Positions 35,594-45,459 of a stretch of 64,000 nt of DNA are shown in pieces. The position numbers and the translations under genes were made by a program. The DNA comes from Bog-473 sp963738135 (GTDB taxonomy: Bacteria; Actinomycetota; Acidimicrobiia; Acidimicrobiales; RAAP-2): contig CAVTVK010000008.1 of NCBI GenBank assembly GCA_963738135.1, positions 9,123-73,122 on the forward strand, in the 5' to 3' direction. The notes under the pieces are model-generated. The model had not been told where the DNA came from and did no database searches. It was given only the letters and a program-made list of their open reading frames with translations. Position 1 is the first letter of the stretch. Each line of letters begins with the position of its first letter.

Positions 35594-37493
35594 ATGGGTG
35601 GGGATGACGACGCTCGCGGTTGGCAGGCGGCCTGTGCCGCGGCAGACGTGCATCCGCTGCTGTGTGCCGTGGCGCACCGCACGGGCGACTTGTCGTTGCT
35701 CCGGGAGGAGTTCGCGCCGGACCAGGGCCAGCTGTTGGTGCCCGGGCGCGGCCTCGCTCCGGAGCGGGAGGCCGCGGCGCGGGCGCTGGCGAGCGCCGCG
35801 TTGGCGGACCACCTGGCCTCGGGCCGGCCCGACCATGCAGTGACGGCGCAGGAGCGTGCGGCGCATCTTCGGGTTCCTCGTCGGCGCCGGCGCGGCAGAG
35901 CACTGGGACGAGTTCTTGACCGAGGAGCTCGCGCTCCCGGGGGACGACCCACGGGCACCGTCGTGGCGCATCACGGAGTCCGACGGCACCTTTCGGTGCG
36001 CCGTCATCGGGGCTGGTGCCTCCGGCCTGGCCGCGGCACACCGCCTGCGCCAGGCCGGCGTGGCGGTGACGGTGTTCGAGAAGAACGGCGACGTGGGCGG
36101 GACCTGGCTCGAGAACGTGTATCCGGGGTGCCGCGTCGACGTCCCCAATCAGCTCTACAGCTACTCCTTCGCGCAGACCAACGGGTGGGTCTCCCGCTTC
36201 TCGGCCCAGCCCGACCTGCTGGCCTACCTGCAGGCGACGGCCAAGGACCTCGGGCTCGAGGAGTGCATCCGCTTCCGCAGCGAGGTGACCGAGGCCCGCT
36301 TCGACGAGGACGCCCGCGTCTGGACGCTGACGCGTGCGGACCGGCGACGGCACCGAGACGACCGAAGTGGTCGACGGGATCGTCTGCGCCGTCGGCCAGC
36401 TCAACCGGCCATCGTTTCCCGCCATTGCGGGTCGGGAGCAGTTCGCCGGCCCGTCGTTCCACTCGGCGGCGTGGGACGACACGGTGGAGCTGGCCGGCCG
36501 TCGCGTCGCCGTCATCGGGACGGGCGCCGAGCGCGGCGCAGTTCGTCCCCTGCCTGGTGGACGAGGTGGCCCAGCTCGACGTCTACCAGCGCACGCCGCC
36601 CTGGCTGCTGCCGACGGACAACTACGGCGACCCCTTCCCGCCCGAGTTCCACGACCTGCTGCGGCTCCTGCCGAGCTACGGCCGCTGGGACAGGCTCTGG
36701 CAATTCTGGCTCATGCACGAGGGGCTGCTCACGGCCGCCGGGGTCGATCCGGAGTGGGACGAGCACACGGAGGCGGTGAGCGCGGCGAACGACTTCGTGC
36801 GCTCCATGCTGCTCGACGTCCTGCGGGCCCAGGTCGACGACGACGCCCTCTTCGAGAAGATGGTCCCGCACTTCCCGCCCTTCGCCAAGCGCGCGCTGCG
36901 GGACGACGGGAGGTGGGCCGCCGCCCTGAGCCGTCCCGACGTCGACCTGGTGACGACACCGATCACCGAGATCACCGCGCAAGGCGTGCGTACCGCCGAC
37001 GGCGCGGAACGGGCGGCCGACGTGCTGATCTACGGGACCGGCTTCAGCGCCTCGGACTTCGTGGCGCCCCTGCGGATCTTCGGCTGCCGGCGGCGTCGAG
37101 CTCAGCGAGGAGTGGGGCGGGGACGCCCAGGCCTACCTCGGCATGACGGTGCCGGGCTTCCCGAACTTCTTCCTTCTCTACGGGCCGAACACCAATCTCG
37201 TCATCAACGGCAGCATCCTGATCATGGTGGAGTGCCAGGTGCGCTACGCCGTCGAGGCGATCGGCCGCATGCTCGGCCTGGGCCACCGCACCATGTCCTG
37301 CCGGCGCGACGTGCACGAGCGCTACGGCCGCGAGATGGAGGAAGGCAACGCTCGCATGGTCTGGGGCGTGGCGGACGTCCCGACCTGGTACCGCAACGCG
37401 CGCGGACGCGTGACGCAGAACTGGCCCTTCGACCTGCACACCTACTGGGCCCGGACGCGGGAGCCAGACCTGGCCGACTACGAGTTGGCCTGA
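35594..37493 (+). CDS. Baeyer-Villiger-type flavin monooxygenase (four frameshifts)
   Basis: A complete FMO/BVMO, about 630 residues, can be read only by joining five pieces with shifts near 35850, 36335, 36530 and 37085, each in short GC-rich runs. Features in order: helical N-terminus (DHAVTAQ, RRIFGFLVGAGAAEHW), FAD motif AVIGAGASGLAAAHRL, EKNGDVGGTWLENVYPGCRVD, the BVMO fingerprint F-x-G-x3-H-x3-W-D (FAGPSFHSAAWDD), NADP motif VAVIGTGASAAQFV, and the ending PNFFLLYGPNTNL. It inserts oxygen next to a ketone to give an ester or lactone using NADPH. The many shifts look like read error. An esterase gene follows 14 bases later. Confidence 0.85.
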
Positions 37494-37507
37494 GGGCGCA
37501 GTCCGGC

Positions 37508-38396
37508 GTGCCGAGTCGCCCGCTGGCGGACATCCTCGCCCTCGTCCCGGCCGACTTCGCCGACCCCGCCGCCGACTACCGGGACGTGCGCGCGATGCTG
37601 GCCCCGTTCCACGGGCACCCGGTGCCGGCGCACCGTCGCCGTGACCGAGGTCGAGCTCGGCGGGGTGCGTTGCGCCCGCTACGAGGAGGGCCGCCGGCCA
37701 GCACGGGACCGCATCGTGTTCCACTGCCACGGCGGCGGGCTCGTCTCGTGCCCGCTGGACGACTACCACTTCTACGGGGCGATGCTGGCCGAGCAGCTCG
37801 AGGCGCGGGTGGTGCAGGTGGACTACCGCCTGGCGCCCGAGCACGTCTTTCCCGTCGCGCAGCGGGACTGCCTCGCCGCCTATCGCGGCCTCCTCGACGA
37901 TGGGGCCGACCCGTCGCACGTGGTGGTCAGCGGAGACTCGTGCGGCGGGCTGCTGGCGCTGGGCGTGCTGCTCGAGGCCCGGGACGAGGGGTTGCCCCTC
38001 CCGGCCTGCTTCGTGTCCATCTCGGGCTGGTTCGACCTGTCGGTGCCCGACCCCGTCGATCGCGGCGAGGACCCGTTCCTCACGGCGGAGTGGGTGAGGA
38101 ACCGCGGGAGGGACTACGCCGCGGGCCAGGTGGCGCTGGACGACCCGCGGCTCTCGCCGGTCTACGCCGAGCTGGCCGGCCTGCCGCCGCTCTACCTGCC
38201 GGCCGGAGAGCTCGACACGCTGCGGCACGGGACCGAGGCACTGGCCCGGTCGGCCCTGAGTGCGGGAGTGGCCGTGACGGCGGAGTCCTGGCCGGGGATG
38301 GTGCACGGCTGGCAGGGCCTGGTCACTGCCGGTGTGCCCGAGGCGGAGGCGGCATTCGCCCGGGCGCGGCTCTATCTCGACCAGCTCGGGGTGTGA
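37508..38396 (+). CDS. Alpha/beta-hydrolase of the hormone-sensitive-lipase family (frameshifted)
   Basis: About 296 residues from GTG 37508, with one frameshift near 37622-37636 (between HGHPVPA and TVAVTEVELGG). Motifs: oxyanion CHGGGLVS, nucleophile GDSCGG, and GMVHGW with the catalytic His; an Asp lies in LPAGELDTL. It belongs to the HSL/acetyl-hydrolase esterases of short esters. Being directly behind a Baeyer-Villiger monooxygenase, it would plausibly open the ester or lactone product. Start chosen because it follows the previous stop closely and gives the usual helical cap. Confidence 0.85.
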
Positions 38397-38399
38397 CGC

Positions 38400-39293
38400 T
38401 CAGCCCCGGAGGATGGTGAGGTCGAGGTCGCGCAGGCGATCCGGGTCGGCCAGGATGTCGAGGGCGACGATCTTCCCGCCGCGCACGGTGAAGGCGCCGA
38501 CCGAGAACGGCACGCCGTCGCGCGTTGTCACGGCACCGGCGACGCCGTTGACGAGCGCCGGATGGGTCAAGAGGTCGAACTGGGCGAAGACCAGGGCCCG
38601 GCGGGCGACCGCCTCCGCGCCGCGCACCGGGCCGGAGACGCCCACGGCACCGGCCGGGACGGCGCCCTGGTCGGCCCGCACCACGACGTCGGGGTCGAGC
38701 ACGGCAAGGAGCGCCTCGAAATCACCGTCACGCGACGCGGCCAGGAAGGCGTCGACCACCTCGCGCTGACGCCGGACGTCGACGTCGGGGATGGTCTGCT
38801 CACCCTGAATGCGCCGGCGGGCCCGGCTGGCCAGTTGGCGCGCCGCCTCGGGGGAGCGCTCGACGATAGGGGCGATCTCGTCGAAGGGCACGGCGAAGAT
38901 GTCGTGGAGCACGAAGGCGAGCCGCTCGGCCGCACTCAGCGTGTCCAGCACGACGAGGAGGGCGACACCGACCGAATCCGCGAGCAGCGCCTCGTGCTCG
39001 GGGTCGGTTGCGTCGGGGCGGTCCAGGATCACGTCGGGCATGTGCGGCTCGAGCTCGTCCTCGCGCCGGGTGCGGCGACTGCGCAGGACGTTCAGTGAGA
39101 CCCGGGACACGACGGTCGTGAGCCAGCCGCGCAGGTTCTCGACGTCGGTCGTGTCCGTGCGGTCGAAGCGGATCCAGGTCTCCTGCACGGCATCGTCGGC
39201 CTCGCTGAGCGAGCCGAGCATCCGGTAGGCCACGGCTCGCAGGTGGGCGCGGTGCTCCTCGAAGCGCGCCGTCTTGTCGTCCGGGTCGTTCAT
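38400..39293 (-). CDS. ECF41-type sigma factor with SnoaL-like C-terminal domain (SigJ-like)
   Basis: A 297-residue sigma factor from ATG 39293: sigma-2 (LRAVAYRMLGSLSEADDAVQETWIRFDR), sigma-4 (LDTLSAAERLAFVLHDIFAVPFDEIAPIVERSPEAARQLASRARRRI), and a C-terminal NTF2/SnoaL domain of about 110 residues that contains LADPDRLRDL in the place of the NPDKL motif of ECF41. In this group the extension regulates the sigma factor instead of a separate anti-sigma. Partners are often carboxymuconolactone decarboxylases or oxidoreductases; here the tail-to-tail neighbour is the esterase. A further Met eight residues upstream is possible. Confidence 0.9.
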   Translation of the reverse strand: MNDPDDKTARFEEHRAHLRAVAYRMLGSLSEADDAVQETWIRFDRTDTTDVENLRGWLTTVVSRVSLNVLRSRRTRREDELEPHMPDVILDRPDATDPEHEALLADSVGVALLVVLDTLSAAERLAFVLHDIFAVPFDEIAPIVERSPEAARQLASRARRRIQGEQTIPDVDVRRQREVVDAFLAASRDGDFEALLAVLDPDVVVRADQGAVPAGAVGVSGPVRGAEAVARRALVFAQFDLLTHPALVNGVAGAVTTRDGVPFSVGAFTVRGGKIVALDILADPDRLRDLDLTILRG

Positions 39294-39467
39294 TCGCACA
39301 CAATCCTTCCGCATCTGGCGTCGATCTCCATGACCCGCCCCACCGGAGAAACGTGACACGAGGGGCATCGGCCCTGCTCGCAGCGCGGTCCGGGAGCTGT
39401 CGACTGACGATGCACCGTCGTGGATCGGCGGCCCCGCCCGGACGTGTGGGGTGGGAGGATGCCGGGC

Positions 39468-39869
39468 ATGGCCGAGCGTCAGTGCATCCCCTCGGGCTCG
39501 CCCTTCGAGCCCACGATCGGGTTCAGCCGGGCCGTGCGGGTGGGCGGGCGGGTCGTCGTGTCGGGCACGGGCCCGGTGGTGGAGGGCGGCCGCTGTCCCG
39601 ACGGCGCCGGCGCCCAGGCGCGACGGTGCTGGGAGATCATCGCGACAGCGCTGGCCGAGGCGGGCGCCTCGCTGCATGACGTGGTGCGGACGCGCATGTA
39701 CATCACCTCGGCCGGTGACGCCGACGCCGTCGGCGCCGTGCACGGCGAGCTCCTCGGGCACGTCCGGCCCGCCGCCACCATGGTCGTCGTGGCGGGATTG
39801 CTCGACCCCGCCTGGAAGGTGGAGATCGAGGCCGAGGCGGTGCTGCCCGCAGAGACGGCGCTGCCCTAG
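39468..39869 (+). CDS. RidA-family enamine/imine deaminase-like protein
   Basis: A 133-residue RidA/YjgF/UK114 protein (GFSRAVRVGGRVVVSGTGPVV, CWEIIATALAEAGASLHDVVRTRMYIT, HVRPAATMVVVAGLLDPAWKVEIEAEAVL). The Arg that binds the carboxylate in this family is present in RTRMYIT. ATG 39468 has GGAGG about ten bases upstream. RidA speeds water attack on reactive enamines, but this subgroup often serves in catabolic operons. Its last codons and stop lie in an 18-bp tandem repeat. Confidence 0.85.
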   Translation: MAERQCIPSGSPFEPTIGFSRAVRVGGRVVVSGTGPVVEGGRCPDGAGAQARRCWEIIATALAEAGASLHDVVRTRMYITSAGDADAVGAVHGELLGHVRPAATMVVVAGLLDPAWKVEIEAEAVLPAETALP

Positions 39870-39905
39870 GAGACGGCGCTGCCCTAAGAGACGGTGCTGC
39901 CCTAA
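39852..39905. repeat. Three 18-bp tandem copies, each with a stop codon
   Basis: Unit GAGACGGCGCTGCCCTAR (R is G, A, A) occurs three times in a row; it encodes the end of the RidA-like protein (ETALP-stop), so copies two and three repeat the tail and stop in frame. The last copy supplies the reverse-strand TAG (39902-39904) that ends the converging hydrolase gene. Confidence 0.9.
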
Positions 39906-41039
39906 GAGGCCAGCCCCTCGACGGTGGCCGCGATGATGTTGGTTCCGCGCAGGTCGCCGACGAGGCCCGACTCCATGCGGTTCATGACGTAGCAGACGGT
40001 GAGCTCCGCATCCTGGTCCATGATGATGACCGAGCCGCCGTAGCCGCCCCAGTAGCAGGCATGCGGGCCGAGCGGCATCTCGGGGGGGTTGCTGAGGCCG
40101 TAGCCCATGCCCATGCGCTGCGGCACGCCGAGCACCTTGTCGATGCCTTCGGCCTGCACCTCGAAGATCGGGTCGGTGCCTTCGGCCGAGAGCAGGCGCA
40201 CGCCGCGGGCCTCGCCCCGTCCGGCGATGATCGACTGGATGGCGGCCACCGAGCGCGGCATTGCCCTGCCCGTTGGCGGCGGGAATCTCGGCGCGCCGCC
40301 ACCATTCCTTGTGCGCGTTGGTGGCGTCGATGGGCGGGTTCATGAACGTCTTGAGCATCAGCTCGGAGACCTGGCCCTCCATGGAGGCGGGGTCGATCGG
40401 AGGCGGCGGGATGACGTTGGACACGCGGTGGTCCTCGCTCGCCGGGAGTCCGATGTGGAAGTCCGCGTCGAGCGGCTTGGCCACCTCGCGGGCGAACCAG
40501 GTGCCGATGCTCTCACCCGTGATGCGGCGGACGATCTCACCGATCAGATAGCCCTGGGTCAGCGCGTGGTAGCCCGAGCCTGTACCGGGCTCCCACCACG
40601 GCGCCTGCGCGGCCAGCCGGCTGACGCAGAGTTCCCAGTTGGCCAGGTCCTCGGCGGCGAGCGGCTCTTCCCAGCCGCTCAGGCCGGCCGTGTGGCCCAT
40701 GATGTGGCGGACCTCCACCCGCTCCTTGCCGTTGGCGGCGAACTCCGGCCAGTAGGTGGCGACGGGTGCGTGGAAGTCGAGCTCCCTGCGATCGTGCAAC
40801 ATGAGCGCGACGAGGAACGTCATGGTCTTCGTGGTGGACCAGACGTTGGTGATGGTGTCGCGATCCCACGGGCGCGTCTTCTCGGGGTCGGCCCAGCCGC
40901 CCCAGATGTCGACGACCGGCTCGCCGTGCAGGAAGACCGCCACGGAGGCGCCGACGTCCGCTCCCGTGTCGATCTGGTCGGAAAGCGTCCGGCGGACCGC
41001 GTCGAAGCGCGGCTCGCAGGTTCCGTGCACCTCTGCCAT
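39902..41039 (-). CDS. Serine hydrolase of the class C beta-lactamase fold (frameshifted)
   Basis: About 378 residues from ATG 41039, in two frames joined near 40250-40266 (NGQGNA to SVAAIQSIIAGRG). The catalytic SxxK is in VWSTTKTM and the tyrosine motif in GYHALTQGYLIG (Y-H-A instead of Y-x-N); the C-terminal strand near GYGGSVIIMDQD fits the fold. Members are esterases, D-peptidases or carboxylesterases such as EstB/LACTB-like; true beta-lactamase activity is not implied. No signal peptide, so probably cytoplasmic esterase. Ends on a shared repeat with the RidA-like gene. Confidence 0.82.
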
Positions 41040-41212
41040 GGGACCCCCTTGTCGTGTGGCTGTCTTCTCGTACGGCTCCGGCGCAACCTATTGACCCCGA
41101 GGCCGGCGCGCCAGCGGGCGCCCGGGAAGGCCGTCCAGGCGTCCTCGGGGATCCGCCCGGCCGAGGTGGTCGACGACCTCCCTCCGGGACATCCGGTCGA
41201 TAACGTCGGTGC

Positions 41213-42635
41213 ATGCCGGTTCCTGACGCCGTCGTCGTCGGGTCGGGACCGAACGGCCTCGCCGCCGCGCTGACGCTGGCCCGGGCCGGCCTCGGGGTCG
41301 AGGTCTTCGAGGGTGAGCCGACGATCGGTGGTGGGACCCGCACCCAGGCCCTGACCCTCGACGGCTTCCGTCACGATGTGTGCTCGGCCGTGCACCCAGC
41401 GCTGGTGGCCTCTCCTTTCTTCCGCGCATTGGACCTCGCCGGTCTGGGGGTCGTGCTGCGTCAGCCGGAGCTGGCCTTCGCCCACCCGCTCGGAGGCGGG
41501 CGGGCGGCGGCGTTGTACCGCGAGGTGGATGAGACGGCCGGCCACCTGGGCGGTGACGCCGCGGCATACCGCGACCTGGTGGGGCCGTTGGTCGAGTGGC
41601 TCGACCGCATCGTGCCGTACGTCCTGGGTCCGATGCGCAGCATCCCCCGCGACCCACTGGCCCTGGCCCGCTTCGCGCTGGTCGGGACGCCGTCGGTGGA
41701 GCACACGGCGCGCCGCTTCAGCACCGATGCGGCCCGTGCCCTGTTGGCGGGCACGGCGGCGCACTCCATGGAACCGCTCACCGCCCCGTTGACCTCCGCC
41801 TTCGGTCTCCTCCTGACCGCGCTCGGCCACGGCGCCGGCTGGCCCGTCGTGGCGGGGGGCAGCGCCGCCATCACCCAGGGGTTGGCCGGGGAACTGCGTC
41901 GCCTGGGCGGCGTGGTGCACATCGACAGCCGGGTCACCGCACTGGCCGAGCTCCCGCCTGCGCCGCGCCGTGCTGCTCGACACGTCGCCGCGCGCGTTCG
42001 TCGCATTGGCCGGGGCGCAGCTCTCCCGCCGGGCCGGCCGGCCGTGGGCGCGCTTCAAGCCGGGGCCCGGGACATGCAAGGTGGACTGGGCGCTCGACGG
42101 TCCCGTGCCCTGGGCGGCCGAGGCCTGCCGTCGCACGGTCACGGTCCACGTCGGGGGCACGTTCGACGAGGTGGCCCGCGCCGAGGCCGCCGTCGGGGCC
42201 GGGCGGCACGCCGAGCAGCCCTTCGTGCTGGTGGCGCAACCGAGCGTGGTGGACCCGACGCGGGCGCCGCCCGGCAAGCACACCCTGTGGGCCTACTGCC
42301 ACGTGCCGAACGGCTCGCCCGTCGACATGTGCGCCCGCATGGAGGCGCAGATCGAGCGGTTCGCCCCGGGCTTCCGCGACCTGGTGCTGGCCCGGGCGGT
42401 GCGGACCGCCGCCGAGGCGGAGGCGCACAACCCAAACCTCCTGGGCGGGGACGTCAACGGTGGCGCGGCCACGTTGCGCCAGACGATCTTCCGGCCGGTG
42501 GCGCGCTGGAACCCGTATCGCACGCCGGTCGACGGCGTGTACCTCTGCTCGGCCTCGACGCCCCCCGGGGGCGGCGTCCACGGCATGTGCGGCGTCGCGG
42601 CGGCCGAGGTGGCGTTGCGGGAGCGCTTCGCCTAG
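41213..42635 (+). CDS. FAD-dependent phytoene-desaturase/amine-oxidase-like oxidoreductase (frameshifted)
   Basis: About 474 residues in two frames joined near 41948-41965. The N-terminus has the FAD motif VVVGSGPNGLAAALTLARAGLGVEVFEGEPTIGGGTRT; the middle and the end (CHVPNGSPVDM, VYLCSASTPPGGGVHGMCGVAAAEVAL) complete a CrtI/NAD(P)-binding_8 type protein. It is similar to pyridine-nucleotide-disulphide/phytoene-dehydrogenase-like proteins widespread in actinobacteria with unknown substrates; no carotenoid genes are nearby. ATG 41213 is the first codon before the dinucleotide-binding motif. Divergent from the beta-lactamase-fold gene. Confidence 0.82.
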
Positions 42636-42686
42636 GGGCGTGATCGGCGGTCCGGGGCGCGTGGGCGCCGGGCACCGCGACGCATC

Positions 42687-42968
42687 TCAGGCGATGATCG
42701 TGACCGGGCTCTCGGTCGTGAGGCGCTGGAGGAGATACCAGGCTTCGATCTCGTCGGCCACGCAGCACTGGAACTCTCCCTGGGCGACGACATAGCGCAG
42801 CCAGCACGGATGGATCCGGAGCGTGTGGGCCCGGGGACCCGAGACCACGGCGATGTTGTCCACCTCGTCGGTGAGCTCGTAGCTCCAGGCGGCGGCGCCG
42901 TGTGCGTCGTTGGCTGCTGCGATCAGGCGCCGAACCATGCCTTCGGCTGCCTCGAGACTGTTCGTCAT
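42687..42968 (-). CDS. Small conserved protein of unknown function
   Basis: 93 residues from ATG 42968 with GGAGGA upstream. Sequence: helix-like N-terminus (LEAAEGMVRRLIAAANDAHG) and a beta-rich rest with HTLRIHPCWLRYVVAQGEFQCCVADEIEAWYLLQRL. It has no known domain. Divergent from the DUF218 gene with about 240 bases between. Confidence 0.55.
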   Translation of the reverse strand: MTNSLEAAEGMVRRLIAAANDAHGAAAWSYELTDEVDNIAVVSGPRAHTLRIHPCWLRYVVAQGEFQCCVADEIEAWYLLQRLTTESPVTIIA

Positions 42969-43206
42969 GCTGTGTTCCTCCCCCGTGTGCTGCGGTCCTC
43001 TCGGGCCGGACCGGGACTTCCACCCTGGACGACGGCCCGCCCTCTTCGAGGACCATGGCTGCACTCAAGGGTGGCCCGTTGCAGTTGGAGGAACGGCGCC
43101 GCGGGGTTGCATTCGCGGTGCGGCGATCGGACCGTGCTGGGTCGACCTCCGCAACGGGTGGATCGCCGACCCAGAACGGTCCTCGGGGGCTGCCACACTG
43201 TGTCCG

Positions 43207-43752
43207 GTGGTGGGTTTGCACTCGACGCGATCGCGCCTGGTGGTGGCGCTCGTCGTCTTCGTCCTGTTGCTGGCTTTCGTGGCGTTCACGCTGCGCTTGT
43301 TCGTCTACCCGGACCTGAACGCCCCGCAGCGATCGGATGCGATCGTGGTGCTCGGGGGCAACCCGCCGACCCCCTTGGAGACCGGCGTGGCGCTGGCGCG
43401 CGAGAACTATGCGCCGGCGCTCGTGCTGTCGGTCGGCCCGGGCCACCGCTGTCCGGATTCCCTCCCAGCTCTCCCCACGACGCACCTGTCGTGCTTTCGG
43501 CCCAACCCGCTGACGACCCAGGGTGAGGGTCGCGCCATCGCCCACCTCGCAGCAGCGCACCACTGGGCCCGGGTCATCGTGGTGATGCCGACGACACAGG
43601 CCACCAGGGCGCGGTTGCGCGTCGGCCGCTGTTACTCGGGACAGGTGCTCGAGGTGGCGGCGACGCCCCCGGGGCTCTGGGCCTGGGTGCACGGCATCGT
43701 CTACGAGTGGCCCGCGCTGATCAAGGCGCTGGTCCTGCAGCCGACCTGCTGA
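43207..43752 (+). CDS. DUF218 (YdcF/SanA-type) membrane-anchored protein
   Basis: About 181 residues from GTG 43207 (GTG 43210 equally likely). One N-terminal helix (LVVALVVFVLLLAFVAFTLRLF) and a DUF218 domain: SDAIVVLGGNPPTPLETGVALARENYAPALVLSVG, then GEGRAIAHLAAAHHWARVIVVMPTTQATRARLRVGRCY. DUF218 proteins act at the membrane in envelope stability and vancomycin tolerance in E. coli (SanA, ElyC), and one homologue binds SAM. Its neighbour, a GT-C-like protein, starts about 100 bases later, suggesting a shared envelope role; inference. Confidence 0.82.
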   Translation: MVGLHSTRSRLVVALVVFVLLLAFVAFTLRLFVYPDLNAPQRSDAIVVLGGNPPTPLETGVALARENYAPALVLSVGPGHRCPDSLPALPTTHLSCFRPNPLTTQGEGRAIAHLAAAHHWARVIVVMPTTQATRARLRVGRCYSGQVLEVAATPPGLWAWVHGIVYEWPALIKALVLQPTC

Positions 43753-43854
43753 TCGAAGCCACGAGATCGCAACCGACCTGCGACGCCAGCCTGTCGGGGC
43801 GCGTTGTACCGTGCCCGCAGGGAACCGGTTGGGGACCGGTGCAAGGGGGGAGCA

Positions 43855-45341
43855 GTGCAGGCGAGCGCCCGGGTCGTCGAGACCTTCGATGGACCGACGA
43901 CCGGCGCCGCCTCTGTTCCGGCCGCACCACAGCGGCACGCCACCACGCGTCGCCTGTCGCAACGGGCCATAGAAGTCGTCGGCATCGTCATCGGCATTCT
44001 CTTCATCGCCGCGGTGGCGCGCGCCCACAACCTGACCAACGACGAGTTCTGGTCGTTGGCGGCCGGTCAATGGATGCTGGCCCACCACGCCTTCATGGGG
44101 CTGGACCCCTTCAGCTACACGGAGGCGCACCGTCGCTGGGTGACCGACGAGTGGGGATCGGAGATCGCGCTGGCCTCCTTGTTCCGCGCCTTCGGGAACG
44201 CGGCCTACAGCATCTATGCGATCGTCCTCGGCGGATCGTGCCTCGTGGCGAGTGCCGCCTACGCCCGGGCGCTCGGAGCGCGGGGCGGTCGGATCGTCGC
44301 CATTGTCATCATCCTCGCCGTCGGCATCGCCGGCGTGGTCGCGGGTGACCGCGGTCTGGACTTCTCGCTCGTCTGGCTCCCGCTCGAGCTCCTGCTCCTG
44401 ACCAAGGCGCGGGCCGATCCGCGCTGGCTGCTTCTCCTGCCGCTGCTCTGCCTGCTCTGGGTCAATACGCACGGGTCGATCCTGCTCGGCCTCTTCGTGC
44501 TCGCCGTCGAGCTGGGGTGGTCGCTGATCCCCGAGCGCCTCGTGCGCAGGATCGGGGGGATCAACCAGTCGCCCTACACCGGGTCACTGGCGCTGGCACT
44601 GCTCGGGAGTGTGATCGCCTCGTGCGTCACCCCGTACGGGCCGGGTCTCCTCGTCTACGACATCGGGGTCTCACGCAACGGCCAGATCGCGCAGTACATC
44701 AGCGAGTGGAACTCACCCAACTTCCACTCGATCATGACGTTGCTCGTCTACTGCATCCCGCTGGCCGTTCTGGTGGCGTGCCTCTGGACGCGGCGGATCT
44801 CCCTCCTTGAGGGCTCGGTCGGCATCATCCTTCTCGTGGAGGCACTCCAGACCCAACGACTCGCCGTCTACTTCTTGCTCGTCGGCGCCGGCCTGGCCGC
44901 CACCCTGCCGGCGCGGGCGCCCTGGGGGACGGTGGCCCGACGATGGGCGGGCGGTGGATTGGTGGCCCTGACCATCGTCATCCTGGCCATCCCGGCGGTC
45001 CCGGCCGGTTCGGTGGCGTCGGACCAGCCCGTCGAGGCCTTCAACTTTCTCGAACGCACCCGGGACGGGTCTTCACGGAGTACACCTGGGGCGACTACTC
45101 GGTGGCGCGCCACCGGGCCACCTTCGTCGACGGGCGGACGGACCTCTTCGAAGGTCCTGTCCTCACCGAGTTCATGGCGGTGACGAAACTGACCCAGAAC
45201 CCCGACCACATCCTGTCGACGTACCACGTCGACTACGTCGTCTGGGCACCGCACACGCCCTTGGCCCTCTATCTCGCCCACGACCATCGTTGGCACGTGG
45301 TCAACCGGTCGTCGGTGGCCCTGGTCTTCGCTCGCCGCTGA
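43855..45341 (+). CDS. GT-C-like multispanning membrane protein (frameshifted)
   Basis: About 494 residues from GTG 43855 (GGGGAG upstream), in two frames joined near 45053-45065 (NFLERT to HPGRVFTEYTWGDYS). The first loop has NDEFWSLAAGQWMLAHHAFMGLDPFSYTEAHRRWVTDEWGSE, the acidic motif and DPFSYT pattern of a large group of actinobacterial GT-C-type membrane proteins; there are about ten helices, then a soluble periplasmic C-terminal end (FVDGRTDLFEG, YVVWAPHTPLALYL). It probably handles lipid-linked sugars in envelope assembly; the donor is not known. Confidence 0.75.
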
Positions 45342-45349
45342 CCCTGAGG

Positions 45350-45434
45350 TGGACCCGAGTCTGGACCGAGCCTGGACCGAGCCTGGACCGACCTGGACCG
45401 AGGCTGGACCGACTGGACCGAGCCCGGACCGAGT
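45350..45434. repeat. GGACCGA minisatellite between converging genes
   Basis: Eight or nine degenerate units with the core CTGGACCGA(G), spaced 9-11 bases, lie directly after the GT-C-like gene. It could weakly form RNA structure or terminate transcripts but reads as a simple repeat array. No protein frame uses it. Confidence 0.85.
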
Positions 45435-45459
45435 CTGACGAGACCCCGACAGCGGGACC

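Noticed and set aside
34652..38419. A single 1255-codon open frame on the plus strand
   Set aside because: It is the SDR start, then parts of the monooxygenase and esterase, linked by out-of-frame Arg-rich stretches; family features show three separate genes with frameshifts.
38400..41039. An 879-codon minus-strand frame joining a beta-lactamase-fold protein to a sigma factor
   Set aside because: Its centre is a reading of the opposite-strand RidA-like gene and repeat; the hydrolase's true C-terminus lies in another frame and the sigma gene has its own start.
39902..41039. Call as an antibiotic-resistance beta-lactamase
   Set aside because: No signal peptide, Y-H-A in place of Y-x-N, and the fold is shared with esterases and peptidases.
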